NCBI GenBank assembly: GCA_963695075.1 | Contig: CAVOFR010000008.1 | Span: 186,001-250,000 of the forward strand | DNA from: CAWCAL01 sp963695075 | Lineage (GTDB): Bacteria > Actinomycetota > Acidimicrobiia > Acidimicrobiales > CAWCAL01 | Length of the DNA stretch: 64,000 nt | Direction: 5' to 3' | Notes under the pieces: model-generated | What the model was told of the DNA's origin: nothing | Database searches by the model: none | The model's input: only the letters and a program-made list of their open reading frames with translations | Part shown: in pieces, positions 42,318 through 51,193 of the stretch | How positions within the stretch are numbered: the stretch's first letter is position 1 | How the letters are laid out: each line of letters opens with the position of its first letter | Made by a program: the position numbers and the translations under genes

Positions 42318-42444
42318 GACGGTACCCACCGTCGCCACTCTCGGAGCTATTCGAGGGCGCAGGGGAAGTCGGTGAGATTCCGGCGCTGTCCCGCAACTGT
42401 GAGCGCACGATCCCGTCGGGCGCAAGCCAGAGCACCTGCCGATG
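42318..42444 (+). promoter_or_regulatory. Cobalamin riboswitch
   Basis: The leader contains the B12-box signature: GGGGAAGTCGGTGAGATTCC (42362-42381), then CCCGCAACTGTGA (about 42391-42403) and the closing element AAGCCAGAGCACCTGCC (about 42424-42440). These are the conserved core segments of adenosylcobalamin-type riboswitches. The 5' boundary is uncertain. A GC-rich hairpin-forming region follows up to the GGGAGGA ribosome site at about 42504, which is the probable expression platform. In this class cobalamin binding usually turns expression off. Confidence 0.92.
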
Positions 42445-42518
42445 TCCGCCGGATCGGGTCCCCCGACGGCGTTCCCTACGACAGGCCCTCGTGGAACGGG
42501 GCCGGGAGGACAGAGAAG

Positions 42519-43814
42519 ATGAAGAAGCCCCGCACGATCGTTGCCGCGTCCCTGGTGGTCGCCGCCCTCGGCGTAGTCGCCGGGCCGGCGGCCGCCGACG
42601 TCGCCGATGCCGCCGGCTGGCTCGCGACGCAACAGCAGCCCGACGGTGGATTCGAGGTGGCCGGGTTCGCCGGATTCGAGACCGCCGACGCCATCCTGGC
42701 GCTGGCGGAGTCGGCCCAGTCCGACGCGCCCTGGAACGCCGACCTCGCCCGAGCGGCGGTCTCCGGCGTGATCAACAGCGACGGGCGAACGCCCTACGAC
42801 GGCATCGACGACGAGGCCGAGGCGGGTCCCACCGCGGGCGCTGCAGCGAAGATCGTGGCAATGGTGGCCGGGCCCGGTGGCTGGGCGGCCGGGCTGTCTC
42901 CTGTGGCGTTCGACCCGTCCGGAGATGGGGGAGCGGTCGATCTCGTCGCGGTCATCGGCGCCGGATTCGATCCTGATACGGCGAGCTACGGCACCTTTGG
43001 CGACACGTTGCTGGCCGTTCTGGCCCAGCGCCAACTGTGCGTCGATACACCGGATGGTGTCGTGGCCTCGATCATCGCTGCTTCGGCCCCGTCCGGCGGC
43101 TGGAACTTCGCCGGCGACGCGTCGGAGGACACCTTCGATCCGGACATCACGGGGCGCACGCTCCAGGCCCTCGCCGCGAAGGGAGTGGGCTCCGACGACC
43201 CGGCGGTCGCTTCCGGACTGAAGCGCCTCGCGGTGGAGCACGACACCGCCACCGGAGCGTGGATATCGTTCGGTGAGGCGAATCCGAACAGCACGGCCAT
43301 GGCCATGCTGGGGTTGGCGGCCCATGGGATCGACACGTCGACGAGCGACTGGCGCGACGGTCTCGCTCCCGAGCGGGTCGGCGAGCCGTACATCGATCCG
43401 GCGGCCTACCTGTTGAGCCGGCAGCTGCCCGCCGGTCAGGTGGCGAGCCCGTCGGATGCGTTCGGGATCAACACCTTCGCGACGTCGCAGTCCGTTCAGG
43501 CCCTGTCCCGGGTGTGGGACTGGGCAAGTGCTCCGGCCTGCCCCGACCTGTCGTCGCCGGCGGCGACCACGACGACACTCCCGCCCACGACGACAGGGCC
43601 GACACAGGTCGGCGATGTCCAGCGCCTTGCGGTCGTCAAGGGCAGTACGCAGGCTCGCACGACCACGGCTGCCCCGGCGACTACGACCCTGGCCAACACC
43701 GGCTCGAGCTCGTGGTGGATGGTCGGACTGGGTTCGCTGCTCCTGCTCACCGGGCTGGCGCTGACACGCGCCGGCCGATGGGCGGGGGAAACGGCTGGTG
43801 AGAGGCGACGGTGA
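42519..43814 (+). CDS. Exported alpha/alpha-toroid protein with LANTG cell-wall anchor, transcobalamin-like barrel
   Basis: A 431-residue surface protein. It has a signal peptide (MKKPRTIVAASLVVAALGVV..., cleavage near residue 26) and helical repeats of the prenyltransferase/squalene-cyclase or transcobalamin barrel type: AGWLATQQQPDGGFEVAGF, GGWNFAGDASED and DPDITGRTLQALAAKGV. A Thr/Pro-rich linker and a C-terminal LANTG motif, hydrophobic helix and basic tail follow, as in sortase substrates. The cobalamin riboswitch upstream suggests it captures B12 at the surface. It overlaps the next gene by 4 nt. Direct B12 binding is inference. Confidence 0.75.
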   Translation: MKKPRTIVAASLVVAALGVVAGPAAADVADAAGWLATQQQPDGGFEVAGFAGFETADAILALAESAQSDAPWNADLARAAVSGVINSDGRTPYDGIDDEAEAGPTAGAAAKIVAMVAGPGGWAAGLSPVAFDPSGDGGAVDLVAVIGAGFDPDTASYGTFGDTLLAVLAQRQLCVDTPDGVVASIIAASAPSGGWNFAGDASEDTFDPDITGRTLQALAAKGVGSDDPAVASGLKRLAVEHDTATGAWISFGEANPNSTAMAMLGLAAHGIDTSTSDWRDGLAPERVGEPYIDPAAYLLSRQLPAGQVASPSDAFGINTFATSQSVQALSRVWDWASAPACPDLSSPAATTTTLPPTTTGPTQVGDVQRLAVVKGSTQARTTTAAPATTTLANTGSSSWWMVGLGSLLLLTGLALTRAGRWAGETAGERRR

Positions 43815-44707
43815 GCTCTCGCCCCGGTCCCTCGGCGTCGCTCGCCGCGCTGTTGGTCGGACTGGTGTTGGCGACTGTCGTTCCGGCTGCGGCGGCTCCC
43901 GGCGCGCGCCCGGGCGACCTCGATCGCGCCGGTGTCGTGGTCGACCCCGGCGACGGGTCGGGACTCCACACCGCGTGTGTCTGGTTCGGCGAGGACTCGC
44001 TGAGCGGGCTCGAGCTGCTCGCCCGCAGCAGTTTCGACGCCGGTCTGCGCGCGTTCGGCGGTATGGGTGGGGCGGTGTGTTCGATCGACGGCACAGGGTG
44101 CAGCAGCGACAACGCCTGTCTCACCTGTGGTGGGTCGAGCTACTGGGGGTACTCGGTTGCCGAGCCCGGCCAGAAGGCGTTCGTCGTCGCGGCAGCCGGT
44201 GCCGGGAATCGCACCGTGACCGACGGGGCAGTGGACGGATGGCGGTGGGGGAAGGGCGATGCGCCACCGTTCCGATCCATCGATCAGATCTGCCCGGCGG
44301 TCCCACCACCGCCGTCGACCGCCGCCCCACCACCGGCGACGCTGGCGCCTCCGCCCACGCGAGCACCGACGGACCCGGTCCTGCCGCCAGCCGTGAAACC
44401 GCCCACGTCGCCTGCCGAACCGCCGCGCCGATCGTCGGGGTCGTCAGCGGCGACCTCGACGACGTCGGTACCGGCGTCCTCGACCGTCCCGGTCTCGTCG
44501 ACGTCGGTGTCGACGAGCAGCACGACGTCGGTGTCGACGTCCTCGACCGTCGCCGAGCCGGCCGCAGCGTCGCAGGTGGCCGCGGCGGTCCTCACCGCCG
44601 ACGATGTCGAGGAGGGCAGCGGCGGGAGCGGACTGCTGACGATCGTCGCTGTCGTCCTGGCGGGCGGGATCGCCGCGGCAGCGGTACTGGTGGCGAGAAG
44701 ACGCTGA
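43811..44707 (+). CDS. Exported membrane-anchored protein, transcobalamin C-domain (DUF4430)-like
   Basis: A 298-residue protein with a signal peptide (LAALLVGLVLATVVPAAAA, cleavage near residue 28) and a compact domain at about residues 38-155 with five cysteines. Its layout, LELLARSSFDAG, GGAVCSIDGTGC, SSYWGYSVAEPG and DGAVDGWRWGKG, resembles the small beta domain of transcobalamin/intrinsic factor (DUF4430). A long Pro/Ser/Thr/Val linker and a C-terminal membrane helix (TIVAVVLAGGIAAAAVLVA) follow. It is coupled to the barrel protein under the cobalamin riboswitch, so the two likely act together in B12 capture. Confidence 0.65.
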   Translation: MSSRPGPSASLAALLVGLVLATVVPAAAAPGARPGDLDRAGVVVDPGDGSGLHTACVWFGEDSLSGLELLARSSFDAGLRAFGGMGGAVCSIDGTGCSSDNACLTCGGSSYWGYSVAEPGQKAFVVAAAGAGNRTVTDGAVDGWRWGKGDAPPFRSIDQICPAVPPPPSTAAPPPATLAPPPTRAPTDPVLPPAVKPPTSPAEPPRRSSGSSAATSTTSVPASSTVPVSSTSVSTSSTTSVSTSSTVAEPAAASQVAAAVLTADDVEEGSGGSGLLTIVAVVLAGGIAAAAVLVARRR

Positions 44708-44745
44708 CCCCCGGACGGGCGCTCGACGCCTCTCATCGGTTGGGG

Positions 44746-46056
44746 TCAAGCCCGGACCAGTCCCGGTGCCGAGGGCATTCTGATGAGGAGTACCGCACCC
44801 AGGAGGAGACCCGGACCGAGCAGGTCCACACCCAACGGGAAGGAGTCCGACGAGAAGCCGGCGGTGGTCATCCTGACGGCAGCGGCGACGGTCAGAGCCG
44901 AGGTGATGGCCACGCGGCCGGACGAGGCAGCCGGCAGGTGACGCCAGGGAGCTTCGTAGCCGCGCAGAAGGCGGATCATGCCGGCCAGGAGGCCCCCGGC
45001 CGCCAGCATCCAGAGCGGCTTCGCCACCCACCAGCCCAGCGCGCCGACCGGTGCGAGCGGCGCTCCGAGCACGGCGACCACAGCTGCGACGAGGATCAGG
45101 GCGGTGAAGTGCCACAGGTAGACGGTCATGGCTGCGGAACCCACCACGAGCAGCGTGGTTCGAACCGAACGGCGCCGGGCCATCCGTTCGAGCGGTCGGG
45201 CGAGTGAGCGGACGGCGAAGAGGTGGGTACAGCCCAGCATGACGAGCGCGACCGTGGGGGGCGTGGTGTTGCCCAGTGCCTCACCGGGAACCGACACCAT
45301 CGATACGGCATAGGGTCCCAGCCAGGTGGCCGCGATCGTGGCAGCGAGGAAGAGCCCGGCCCAGAGGGCCGCGGGCCGACCGGTCGGCAATCGACCCTCC
45401 CGCCACCAGAACCCGAGCTGTTGGAAGAACAGCCAGGGCGCAAGCACGTTGATGAACCGAACGGCACCGATGCCGAGACCGATCCCGACGAGGTCGACCA
45501 GCACGACCAGGACGGCCAGGCCCGCGACGACGCCGACCGGAGAGCTCCCACCGAGCCTGGCGAGGTACGGCGCGAGCATCACGGTGGGCACGTAGGCGGC
45601 GAGGAACCACAGTGGGATCCCGGCCACCCAGGCCGCCTGTTGGATCACGACGCGGTCGCCTCCCGTCAGGGTCCAGCCGAGTACCGCCACGGCCCACACC
45701 ACGGCCAGTGCAACGGTGGGCCGGATGAGGCGAGCGAGCCGCCCGGCCATCCAGTCGGCGGGGGAGGTTCCCCGGCGGCGCGCACTCGTCCATGAAGCGT
45801 GGTTGGCCGCACCTCCGGCGACGAAGAAGAGCGGCATGACCTGGAATGCCCACGTCAACGGCCGGAGGGCCGGGATCGGACCCAGGGCGTTCACCGTGGC
45901 GAGACCTTCCGGGGTGGCTTCGACGCCGGCCACGAGCCAGTGGCCGATGACGACGGCGGCGATCGAGCCGACGCGAACGAGATCGATCACGAGGTCGCGC
46001 TCGGCTTGCAGTCGAGGGACGTCGGTGTGTGGTGCCGTGGAGGTCTCGGAGTGCAT
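44746..46056 (-). CDS. Acyltransferase 3-like membrane protein
   Basis: A 436-residue membrane protein with about ten helices. The N-terminal motif LVIDLVRVGSIAAVVIGHWL has the R..(x)..H pattern of acyltransferase family 3 (OafA/NodX/OpgC-like), and VMPLFFVAGGAANHASW follows. Such enzymes O-acylate surface sugars or antibiotics. The substrate is unknown. The frame is open to 46209, but the ATG at 46056 begins a normal N-terminus. It converges on the transcobalamin-like gene and diverges from the MBL gene. Confidence 0.8.
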   Translation of the reverse strand: MHSETSTAPHTDVPRLQAERDLVIDLVRVGSIAAVVIGHWLVAGVEATPEGLATVNALGPIPALRPLTWAFQVMPLFFVAGGAANHASWTSARRRGTSPADWMAGRLARLIRPTVALAVVWAVAVLGWTLTGGDRVVIQQAAWVAGIPLWFLAAYVPTVMLAPYLARLGGSSPVGVVAGLAVLVVLVDLVGIGLGIGAVRFINVLAPWLFFQQLGFWWREGRLPTGRPAALWAGLFLAATIAATWLGPYAVSMVSVPGEALGNTTPPTVALVMLGCTHLFAVRSLARPLERMARRRSVRTTLLVVGSAAMTVYLWHFTALILVAAVVAVLGAPLAPVGALGWWVAKPLWMLAAGGLLAGMIRLLRGYEAPWRHLPAASSGRVAITSALTVAAAVRMTTAGFSSDSFPLGVDLLGPGLLLGAVLLIRMPSAPGLVRA

Positions 46057-46137
46057 GGATCGATGATGCGCCCGGCCCGGTGGGGTGGGCATCGGGGTCT
46101 GCCCCCAATCCCGGGTGGGGGAGCGACCCGGCTCGGC

Positions 46138-46143
46138 TACGGT
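46138..46143 (+). promoter_or_regulatory. -10 box (TACGGT) of the MBL hydrolase gene
   Basis: TACGGT lies 6 nt before the ATG at 46150, with only C residues between; a leaderless arrangement. Confidence 0.5.
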
Positions 46144-46149
46144 CCCCCC

Positions 46150-47100
46150 ATGCTCGGACGATCCGATGCCGAGACGACCCGGCTCGAGGAAGTGGCCGAC
46201 GGCATCCACGCATACCTACAGCCCGATCGCTGGGGGATGTCCAACGCGGGGCTGATCGCCGGCGATGGACGGTCGCTCCTCGTCGACACGCTCTTCGATC
46301 TGCCCCTGACCCGGCTGATGCTCGATGCCATGGCACCGATCACGTCGGCCGCTCCCATCCGGTCGCTGGTGAACACACATGCCAACGGCGATCACTGCTA
46401 CGGCAACGAGCTGGTGGACAGCGCCGAGATCGTGGCTTCTGTCGCCTCGGCGGAGGAGATGGACGAAGTTCCGGCGGCGCTGCTCGCCGCACTGCTCGAA
46501 GCCGACTTCACCGAGCCGCTGGCGGGCTATCTCCAACGGTGTTTCGGTGACTTCGACTTCGCCGGTGTCACCGGCGCGGCGCCGACGCGGACGTTCACGG
46601 GAGAGCTGGCGCTCGAGGCCGGGGGCCGGGCCGTCGACGTGATCGAGGTCGGACCCGCCCACACTCGCGGCGACGTACTGGTGCACGTGCCGGACGGGGC
46701 GGTTGCTTTCACCGGGGACATACTGTTCATCGATGCCACGCCGATCGTGTGGGCCGGTCCGGTGGCCAACTGGATCGCGGCGTGCGACCGCTTGCTGGCG
46801 TGGGATCTGGCGGTGGTCGTCCCCGGCCACGGCCCGCTCGCCGACGATGCCGGGGTGACGGATGTGGCCGACTACCTGCGCTGGGTCCACCGCGAGACTT
46901 CTGCTCGGCACGCGGAAGGGATGTCGGCGGAGGCGGCGACCTTCGACATCGAGCTCGACTCCTACCGCCAATGGCGATCGCCCGAGCGTCTCGCGATCAA
47001 CGTCGAGGCGGTGTACCGCGAGCTCGACACCTCGCACGAGTCCCCGGACGTCGTCGGGCTCTTCGATCGAATGGCACGGCTCGAACAGCATCTCAGCTGA
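46150..47100 (+). CDS. MBL-fold metallo-hydrolase
   Basis: A 316-residue metallo-beta-lactamase-fold protein. The metal motif is NTHANGDHCYGNEL near residue 77, where the usual HxHxDH is HxNxDH. Further ligands are in GPAHTRGDVLVHVP, FTGDILFIDATPIVWAG and VVPGHGPLAD. The family covers esterases, glyoxalases, lactonases and others, so the reaction is unknown. An open frame extends to 45799 but the ATG at 46150 has a promoter-like box. It is followed by hisI with its own box. Confidence 0.85.
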   Translation: MLGRSDAETTRLEEVADGIHAYLQPDRWGMSNAGLIAGDGRSLLVDTLFDLPLTRLMLDAMAPITSAAPIRSLVNTHANGDHCYGNELVDSAEIVASVASAEEMDEVPAALLAALLEADFTEPLAGYLQRCFGDFDFAGVTGAAPTRTFTGELALEAGGRAVDVIEVGPAHTRGDVLVHVPDGAVAFTGDILFIDATPIVWAGPVANWIAACDRLLAWDLAVVVPGHGPLADDAGVTDVADYLRWVHRETSARHAEGMSAEAATFDIELDSYRQWRSPERLAINVEAVYRELDTSHESPDVVGLFDRMARLEQHLS

Positions 47101-47128
47101 CGCCGTAGGTGCCTCGTGTCGACGCCCC

Positions 47129-47134
47129 TAGGAT
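47129..47134 (+). promoter_or_regulatory. -10 box (TAGGAT) of hisI
   Basis: TAGGAT lies 7 nt before the ATG at 47142; it heads the hisI-trpE-ygfZ-dnaJ-like operon. Confidence 0.5.
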
Positions 47135-47141
47135 CGCGTCC

Positions 47142-47504
47142 ATGGCCGTAGAGACCCCCGTTTCCTTCACCGAGGCGCAGCTTGCCGCCGTCACCTACAA
47201 CCCCGATGGCCTGGTCGCCGCGATCGTCCAGGAGGACGGCACCGGACGGGTACTGATGATGGCGTGGATGAACGCGGAGACCCTGAGGATGAGCCTCGAG
47301 ACCGGGCGGACGATCTTCTGGAGCCGCAGCCGCCAGGAGGTGTGGCGAAAGGGCGACACCTCCGGCGATCGACAGTTCATCCGCGAGGCGTACTTCGACT
47401 GCGACGGCGACACGCTCCTCTTCGTGGTCGAACAGGAAGGCGGCGGGGCTTGTCACGTCGAGGGTGAGTTCACCTGCTTCCACCGCGCGTTCGGTCCGGA
47501 ATGA
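47142..47504 (+). CDS. hisI: Phosphoribosyl-AMP cyclohydrolase
   Basis: A 120-residue enzyme for the third step of histidine synthesis. It carries VLMMAWMNAETLRMSLETGR, FWSRSRQEVWRKGDTSGD and the metal-binding DCDGDTLLFVV with GACHVEGEFTCFHR. Length fits the stand-alone form without HisE. It overlaps trpE by 4 nt, an order also found in other actinobacteria, where his and trp synthesis share an operon. Confidence 0.96.
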   Translation: MAVETPVSFTEAQLAAVTYNPDGLVAAIVQEDGTGRVLMMAWMNAETLRMSLETGRTIFWSRSRQEVWRKGDTSGDRQFIREAYFDCDGDTLLFVVEQEGGGACHVEGEFTCFHRAFGPE

Positions 47505-49027
47505 ACCATCCCGAGCGCGATCGCTTCAGGGAGCTGGCGTCGAGTTTCACGGTCGTACCCGTCTGGCGTGAAGTCGTCGCCGATCTGACCACTCCGGTGG
47601 CCGCGTTCGCCCGGGTGGTCGCCGACGAGCCGGGGTTCCTCCTCGAATCCGTGGAGCACGGCGAGCGCTGGAGCCGCTTCTCGTTCATCGGACGACGCCC
47701 TCTGGCGACGGTCGTCAGTCGGGGCGGCCAGCTCACGATCGATGGCGACCTGGATCCGTCACTTCCCACCGATCGAGGTGTGCTGGCCTTCCTCGAGGCG
47801 GCCCTCGGGCGGTACCGATCGCCGACACTCCCCGAACTGCCTCCCATGCACGGCGGTGTCATGGGGTTCCTCGGATACGACGTCGTTCGCGAGGTCGAAC
47901 ACCTGCCCGATGCGCCGACCGACGATCAGGGGTACCCCGACGCCGTGCTCTCGGTCATCGGCCAGCTCGCGGTCTTCGACCATTTCCGGCAGCGCGTCCT
48001 GCTGGTCGACAACGTGCTCCTGCGGGGCGATGAGACCTCCGAGGAGTTGGACGACGCGTACGACGCCGCCATGGAGCGGGTCGACGGGATGGCCGCCGAC
48101 GGCGCTCGCCCCATCGACGAGCCCCTGGTGGCGCCGCCCGATCCGGACGATCTGCTCGACGAGGCGGAGGTCGCGTCGTCGATGGGCGGCGCCCGGTACG
48201 AGGACGCGGTCCGCGTCGCCCGCCAGTACGTCCTCGCCGGCGACGTCTTCCAGGTGGTCCTGTCCCAGCGGTTCGACTTCGATCTCGACGCAGACCCGTT
48301 CGACTACTACCGGGTTCTGCGGCAGGTGAACCCCAGCCCGTACATGTACTTCGTCCGGCTGCCCGAGCTGTCGCTGGTCGGTTGCTCACCCGAACCGATG
48401 GTGCAGCTCCGGGAGGGTCGTGTCATCTCCCGGCCGATCGCCGGCACGCGGTGGAGGGGCAGGACCGAGGCCGAGGACCGGCGGATCGGAGCCGAGTTGC
48501 AGGAGCACCCGAAGGAGGTCGCCGAGCACGTCATGCTGGTCGACCTGGCCCGTAACGACGTGGGGCGGGTGGTGGAGTTCGGGACGCTCCAGGTGGATGA
48601 GATGATGACCCTGGAGCGTTACAGCCACGTGATGCATCTGACCTCCCAGGTATCCGGGACCCTGCGCGGCGGTCTCGGTCCCATCGACGTGCTTCGGGCC
48701 ACGCTTCCGGCCGGGACCGTCTCGGGGGCGCCGAAGGTCAGGGCGATGGAGATCATCGACGAGCTCGAGCCGGTGCGACGCGGGCCATACGCCGGCGTGG
48801 TCGGCTACGTCGACTTCTCGGGAAGCATCGACACGGCGATCGCCATCCGGACGATGGTGGTGGGTCCGGACGGCGTTGCGTCGGTGCAGGCGGGCGCCGG
48901 CATCGTCGTCGACAGCGATCCCGCACTCGAGGACCTCGAATGCCACAACAAGGCCAAGGCTCTGCTCAGCGCGGTCCCGGCGGCGCGCCGGATGACGGCA
49001 TCCCGCCGGACGGCGGCCGATCGATGA
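47501..49027 (+). CDS. trpE: Anthranilate synthase component I
   Basis: A 508-residue chorismate-using enzyme. FLLESVEHGERWSRFSFIG near the N-terminus is the tryptophan feedback site type (LLES). The C-terminal chorismate-binding domain shows SQRFDFDLD, NPSPYMYFVRLPELSLVGCS, RPIAGTRWRGRTEAEDRRI, LVDLARNDVGRV and VSGAPKVRAMEIIDELEP. It starts with ATG overlapping hisI and overlaps ygfZ by 4 nt. Its glutamine amidotransferase partner (TrpG) is not in the window. No trp leader peptide or attenuator was found before the operon. Confidence 0.96.
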   Translation: MNHPERDRFRELASSFTVVPVWREVVADLTTPVAAFARVVADEPGFLLESVEHGERWSRFSFIGRRPLATVVSRGGQLTIDGDLDPSLPTDRGVLAFLEAALGRYRSPTLPELPPMHGGVMGFLGYDVVREVEHLPDAPTDDQGYPDAVLSVIGQLAVFDHFRQRVLLVDNVLLRGDETSEELDDAYDAAMERVDGMAADGARPIDEPLVAPPDPDDLLDEAEVASSMGGARYEDAVRVARQYVLAGDVFQVVLSQRFDFDLDADPFDYYRVLRQVNPSPYMYFVRLPELSLVGCSPEPMVQLREGRVISRPIAGTRWRGRTEAEDRRIGAELQEHPKEVAEHVMLVDLARNDVGRVVEFGTLQVDEMMTLERYSHVMHLTSQVSGTLRGGLGPIDVLRATLPAGTVSGAPKVRAMEIIDELEPVRRGPYAGVVGYVDFSGSIDTAIAIRTMVVGPDGVASVQAGAGIVVDSDPALEDLECHNKAKALLSAVPAARRMTASRRTAADR

Positions 49028-49872
49028 ACGAACCGGGTGCCATCGAACTGGACCGCGATGGCGTGCTGGTCTCGGGCCCTGATGCCGGCAGCTTCCTGCA
49101 GGGGCAGCTGAGCCAGGACGTCCTGGGCCTCGAGCCCGACGCCAGCGCGTGGTCCCTGTTGCTGGAGCCGACGGGCAGGATGGTGGCGCAGGTGCGAGCC
49201 ACCCGGACAGGCCATGAGCAGTTCCTCCTCGATCTCGATGCCGGCCACGGCGCAGCAGTGATCGATCGGTTGCGCCGATTCCTGATCCGGGTCGCCTGCA
49301 CCGTGGAGTCCGAGCCCCTGACCTTGCTCGCTGTTCGGGGCCCGGGGGCGGCATCGGTCGGGGGAACGGCGACGGTCCGACACGATCCGGGTTGGCCCGG
49401 AATCGAGGGACTCGACCTGGTGGGACAGGCCGTGGTGCGCCCCGACGGACTGTCCGAGCTCCCCGCCGAGGAGTTCCGGCGACGGAGGATCCTCGCCGGG
49501 ATCCCGGCGATGGGTCGCGAGATCACCGCCGATGTCATCCCCGCCGAGCTGGGTGTGGTGGAGGGCTCGGTCGACTTCACCAAGGGGTGCTACACGGGCC
49601 AGGAGCTAGTGGCCCGGATCGATGCGCGCGGTGGCAACGTTCCCCGTCGGCTACGGGTCATCGAGGTTCCTGGTGGTCACGCGCCGGAGGGAGCTGCGGT
49701 CTGGTGCGACGGCGTCGAATCCGGTCGGCTCAGCAGCGCCGCTCCGGACTCCGCTGGAACGATCGCCCTCGGACTCCTGCATCGGCGGGTCGAAGCCCCG
49801 AGCGCGGTCACCGTGCGCTGGACCGACCACGAGACGCCTGCGGTGGCACGAGCCGTTCCGTCCGCCGGGTGA
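49024..49872 (+). CDS. ygfZ: YgfZ/GcvT-like folate-binding protein
   Basis: A 282-residue homologue of YgfZ/IBA57, a folate-dependent helper of iron-sulfur cluster proteins. The hallmark KGCYTGQELVARIDARGG lies near residue 184 and the N-terminal GPDAGSFLQGQLSQDV is also typical. It is related to GcvT but lacks its full length. It sits between trpE and a J-domain gene, with 4-nt overlaps on both sides; a functional link to those neighbours is not evident. Confidence 0.9.
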   Translation: MNEPGAIELDRDGVLVSGPDAGSFLQGQLSQDVLGLEPDASAWSLLLEPTGRMVAQVRATRTGHEQFLLDLDAGHGAAVIDRLRRFLIRVACTVESEPLTLLAVRGPGAASVGGTATVRHDPGWPGIEGLDLVGQAVVRPDGLSELPAEEFRRRRILAGIPAMGREITADVIPAELGVVEGSVDFTKGCYTGQELVARIDARGGNVPRRLRVIEVPGGHAPEGAAVWCDGVESGRLSSAAPDSAGTIALGLLHRRVEAPSAVTVRWTDHETPAVARAVPSAG

Positions 49873-50441
49873 CGACGGTGTCGCCGCCCGATCACTACCG
49901 CGTCCTCGGTGTTGACCCGGCCGCCGATACCGAAGCGGTTCGAGCGGCATACCTGCGTCTCGCCCGTCGGCTGCATCCCGACTTCCATTCCGACGCCGAT
50001 GCAGCCACGCGCGCATCCTTGCAGCGGAAGATGCAGCAGGTGAACGCGTCGTGGCGGCTGCTCCGCGATCCGGAGGAGCGCCTGATCTACGACCAGGGGC
50101 GCCGTGCCGCCGCTGGCTCGACGGCCGCGGGTCGGGCGGGCCGAGCGGGACGGTCGTCGCACACCGACGAGAACCCTCCGCTGGGTCGCTCCGAGATCTA
50201 CGACGAGGTGCGGTCCACCTATGACTCCACCGGGCCGAGCGATCCGATACGCGCCCGGCTGGTGGCGCTCACCGTCGTCGCGCTGGGCGTGGCCGTACTG
50301 TTCGGGATCGGATGGATCATCATCGGCTGGAGAGGCTTCGGATCCGGCCTCCTGGTCGCCCTGTTCGTCGCGTTCGGCGCGTTCTTCTCCATCCCGCTGT
50401 CCGCCGTCTTCTCCAGCTACCGCAGCGATCGCGGACTGTGA
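49869..50441 (+). CDS. J-domain protein with C-terminal membrane helices
   Basis: A 190-residue protein with an N-terminal J domain (DHYRVLGVDPAADTEAVRAA, HPD in RRLHPDFHSD near residue 39, about residues 8-75), an Ala/Gly-rich linker and two membrane helices (about 131-151 and 156-178). It probably recruits DnaK to the membrane; it is not a canonical DnaJ because zinc-finger and substrate domains are missing. The GTG start overlaps the ygfZ stop by 4 nt. It converges on the LysE-type gene. Confidence 0.85.
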   Translation: MTTVSPPDHYRVLGVDPAADTEAVRAAYLRLARRLHPDFHSDADAATRASLQRKMQQVNASWRLLRDPEERLIYDQGRRAAAGSTAAGRAGRAGRSSHTDENPPLGRSEIYDEVRSTYDSTGPSDPIRARLVALTVVALGVAVLFGIGWIIIGWRGFGSGLLVALFVAFGAFFSIPLSAVFSSYRSDRGL

Positions 50442-50476
50442 CACCGGTCGATGGGCTCCAGTGCAGGCTCGTCGGC

Positions 50477-51118
50477 TCAGGTGGACCGGCCGCCGCTCAG
50501 GGCGGTGACAGCACCCAGGCCGAGGTATGTCCCACCAGCGAGGAGGTCCTTCCGGCGCTGTAGTCGTGGCGATCGGCGAAGCCTGACTCCGACCCATCCA
50601 CCGGCGACGGCATACGCGCCGTCGGACAGAAGGCCGAGAACGATGAACAGCCCACCCAGGGCTGCGACGTCGAGCACCGGATGCGCGGTGTTCGCACTCA
50701 CGAACTGCGGCACGAAGGACAGGAAGAAGATCGCCGTCTTCGGGTTCAAGATGTTGAGAACGGCGCCATCGACGAAGATGCGGCCCAGCGGGCGCTGCTC
50801 TCCCGGCTTCCCCAGCGTCGCTGTCGTTCCGTTTCGGTACGACCGGAGGGACTGGATGCCCAACCAGATCAGATAGGCGGCTCCGACCGTCTTCACGACC
50901 GTGAAGGCCGTCGCCGATGTGACCAGGACCGCTGACAGGCCGACCATGGCTGCCACGACGTGAGCGACGGTTCCGAGGTGGATGCCGGCGACCGACACGA
51001 GGCCCGCTCGTCGACCCTGAGCGGCGCTTCGAGTGACGATGTACATCACTGCCGGACCGGGAATCACCAGCAGAACGAGCGTGGCGGCGGAGAACGCGAG
51101 GATCGTGTCGAGCGACAT
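50477..51118 (-). CDS. LysE/RhtB family amino acid exporter
   Basis: A 213-residue protein with six membrane helices. Its start, LDTILAFSAATLVLLVIPGP, is the LysE/RhtB N-terminus with the PGPA motif, and VLNILNPKTAIFFLSFVPQF is the second family motif. It probably exports an amino acid; the substrate is unknown. The frame is open upstream to 51394, but the ATG at 51118 gives the family start and has a TACCGT box 8 nt upstream. It diverges from the ABM gene. Confidence 0.92.
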   Translation of the reverse strand: MSLDTILAFSAATLVLLVIPGPAVMYIVTRSAAQGRRAGLVSVAGIHLGTVAHVVAAMVGLSAVLVTSATAFTVVKTVGAAYLIWLGIQSLRSYRNGTTATLGKPGEQRPLGRIFVDGAVLNILNPKTAIFFLSFVPQFVSANTAHPVLDVAALGGLFIVLGLLSDGAYAVAGGWVGVRLRRSPRLQRRKDLLAGGTYLGLGAVTALSGGRST

Positions 51119-51126
51119 CGCCGACA

Positions 51127-51132
51127 ACGGTA
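51127..51132 (-). promoter_or_regulatory. -10 box (TACCGT) of the LysE-type gene
   Basis: On the reverse strand TACCGT lies 8 nt before the ATG at 51118. Confidence 0.4.
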
Positions 51133-51181
51133 ACCGCACCGATCCGATGGGCTCGATGCGTGGCCGGGCGGCCATGCTGTC

Positions 51182-51187
51182 TACCCT
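51182..51187 (+). promoter_or_regulatory. -10 box (TACCCT) of the ABM gene
   Basis: TACCCT lies 6 nt before the ATG at 51194, leaderless spacing. Confidence 0.45.
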
Positions 51188-51193
51188 CGCGCC

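Noticed and set aside
47101..47141. trp attenuator or leader peptide before hisI-trpE
   Set aside because: No Trp-rich small frame or terminator/antiterminator pair; the -10 box is 7 nt from hisI.
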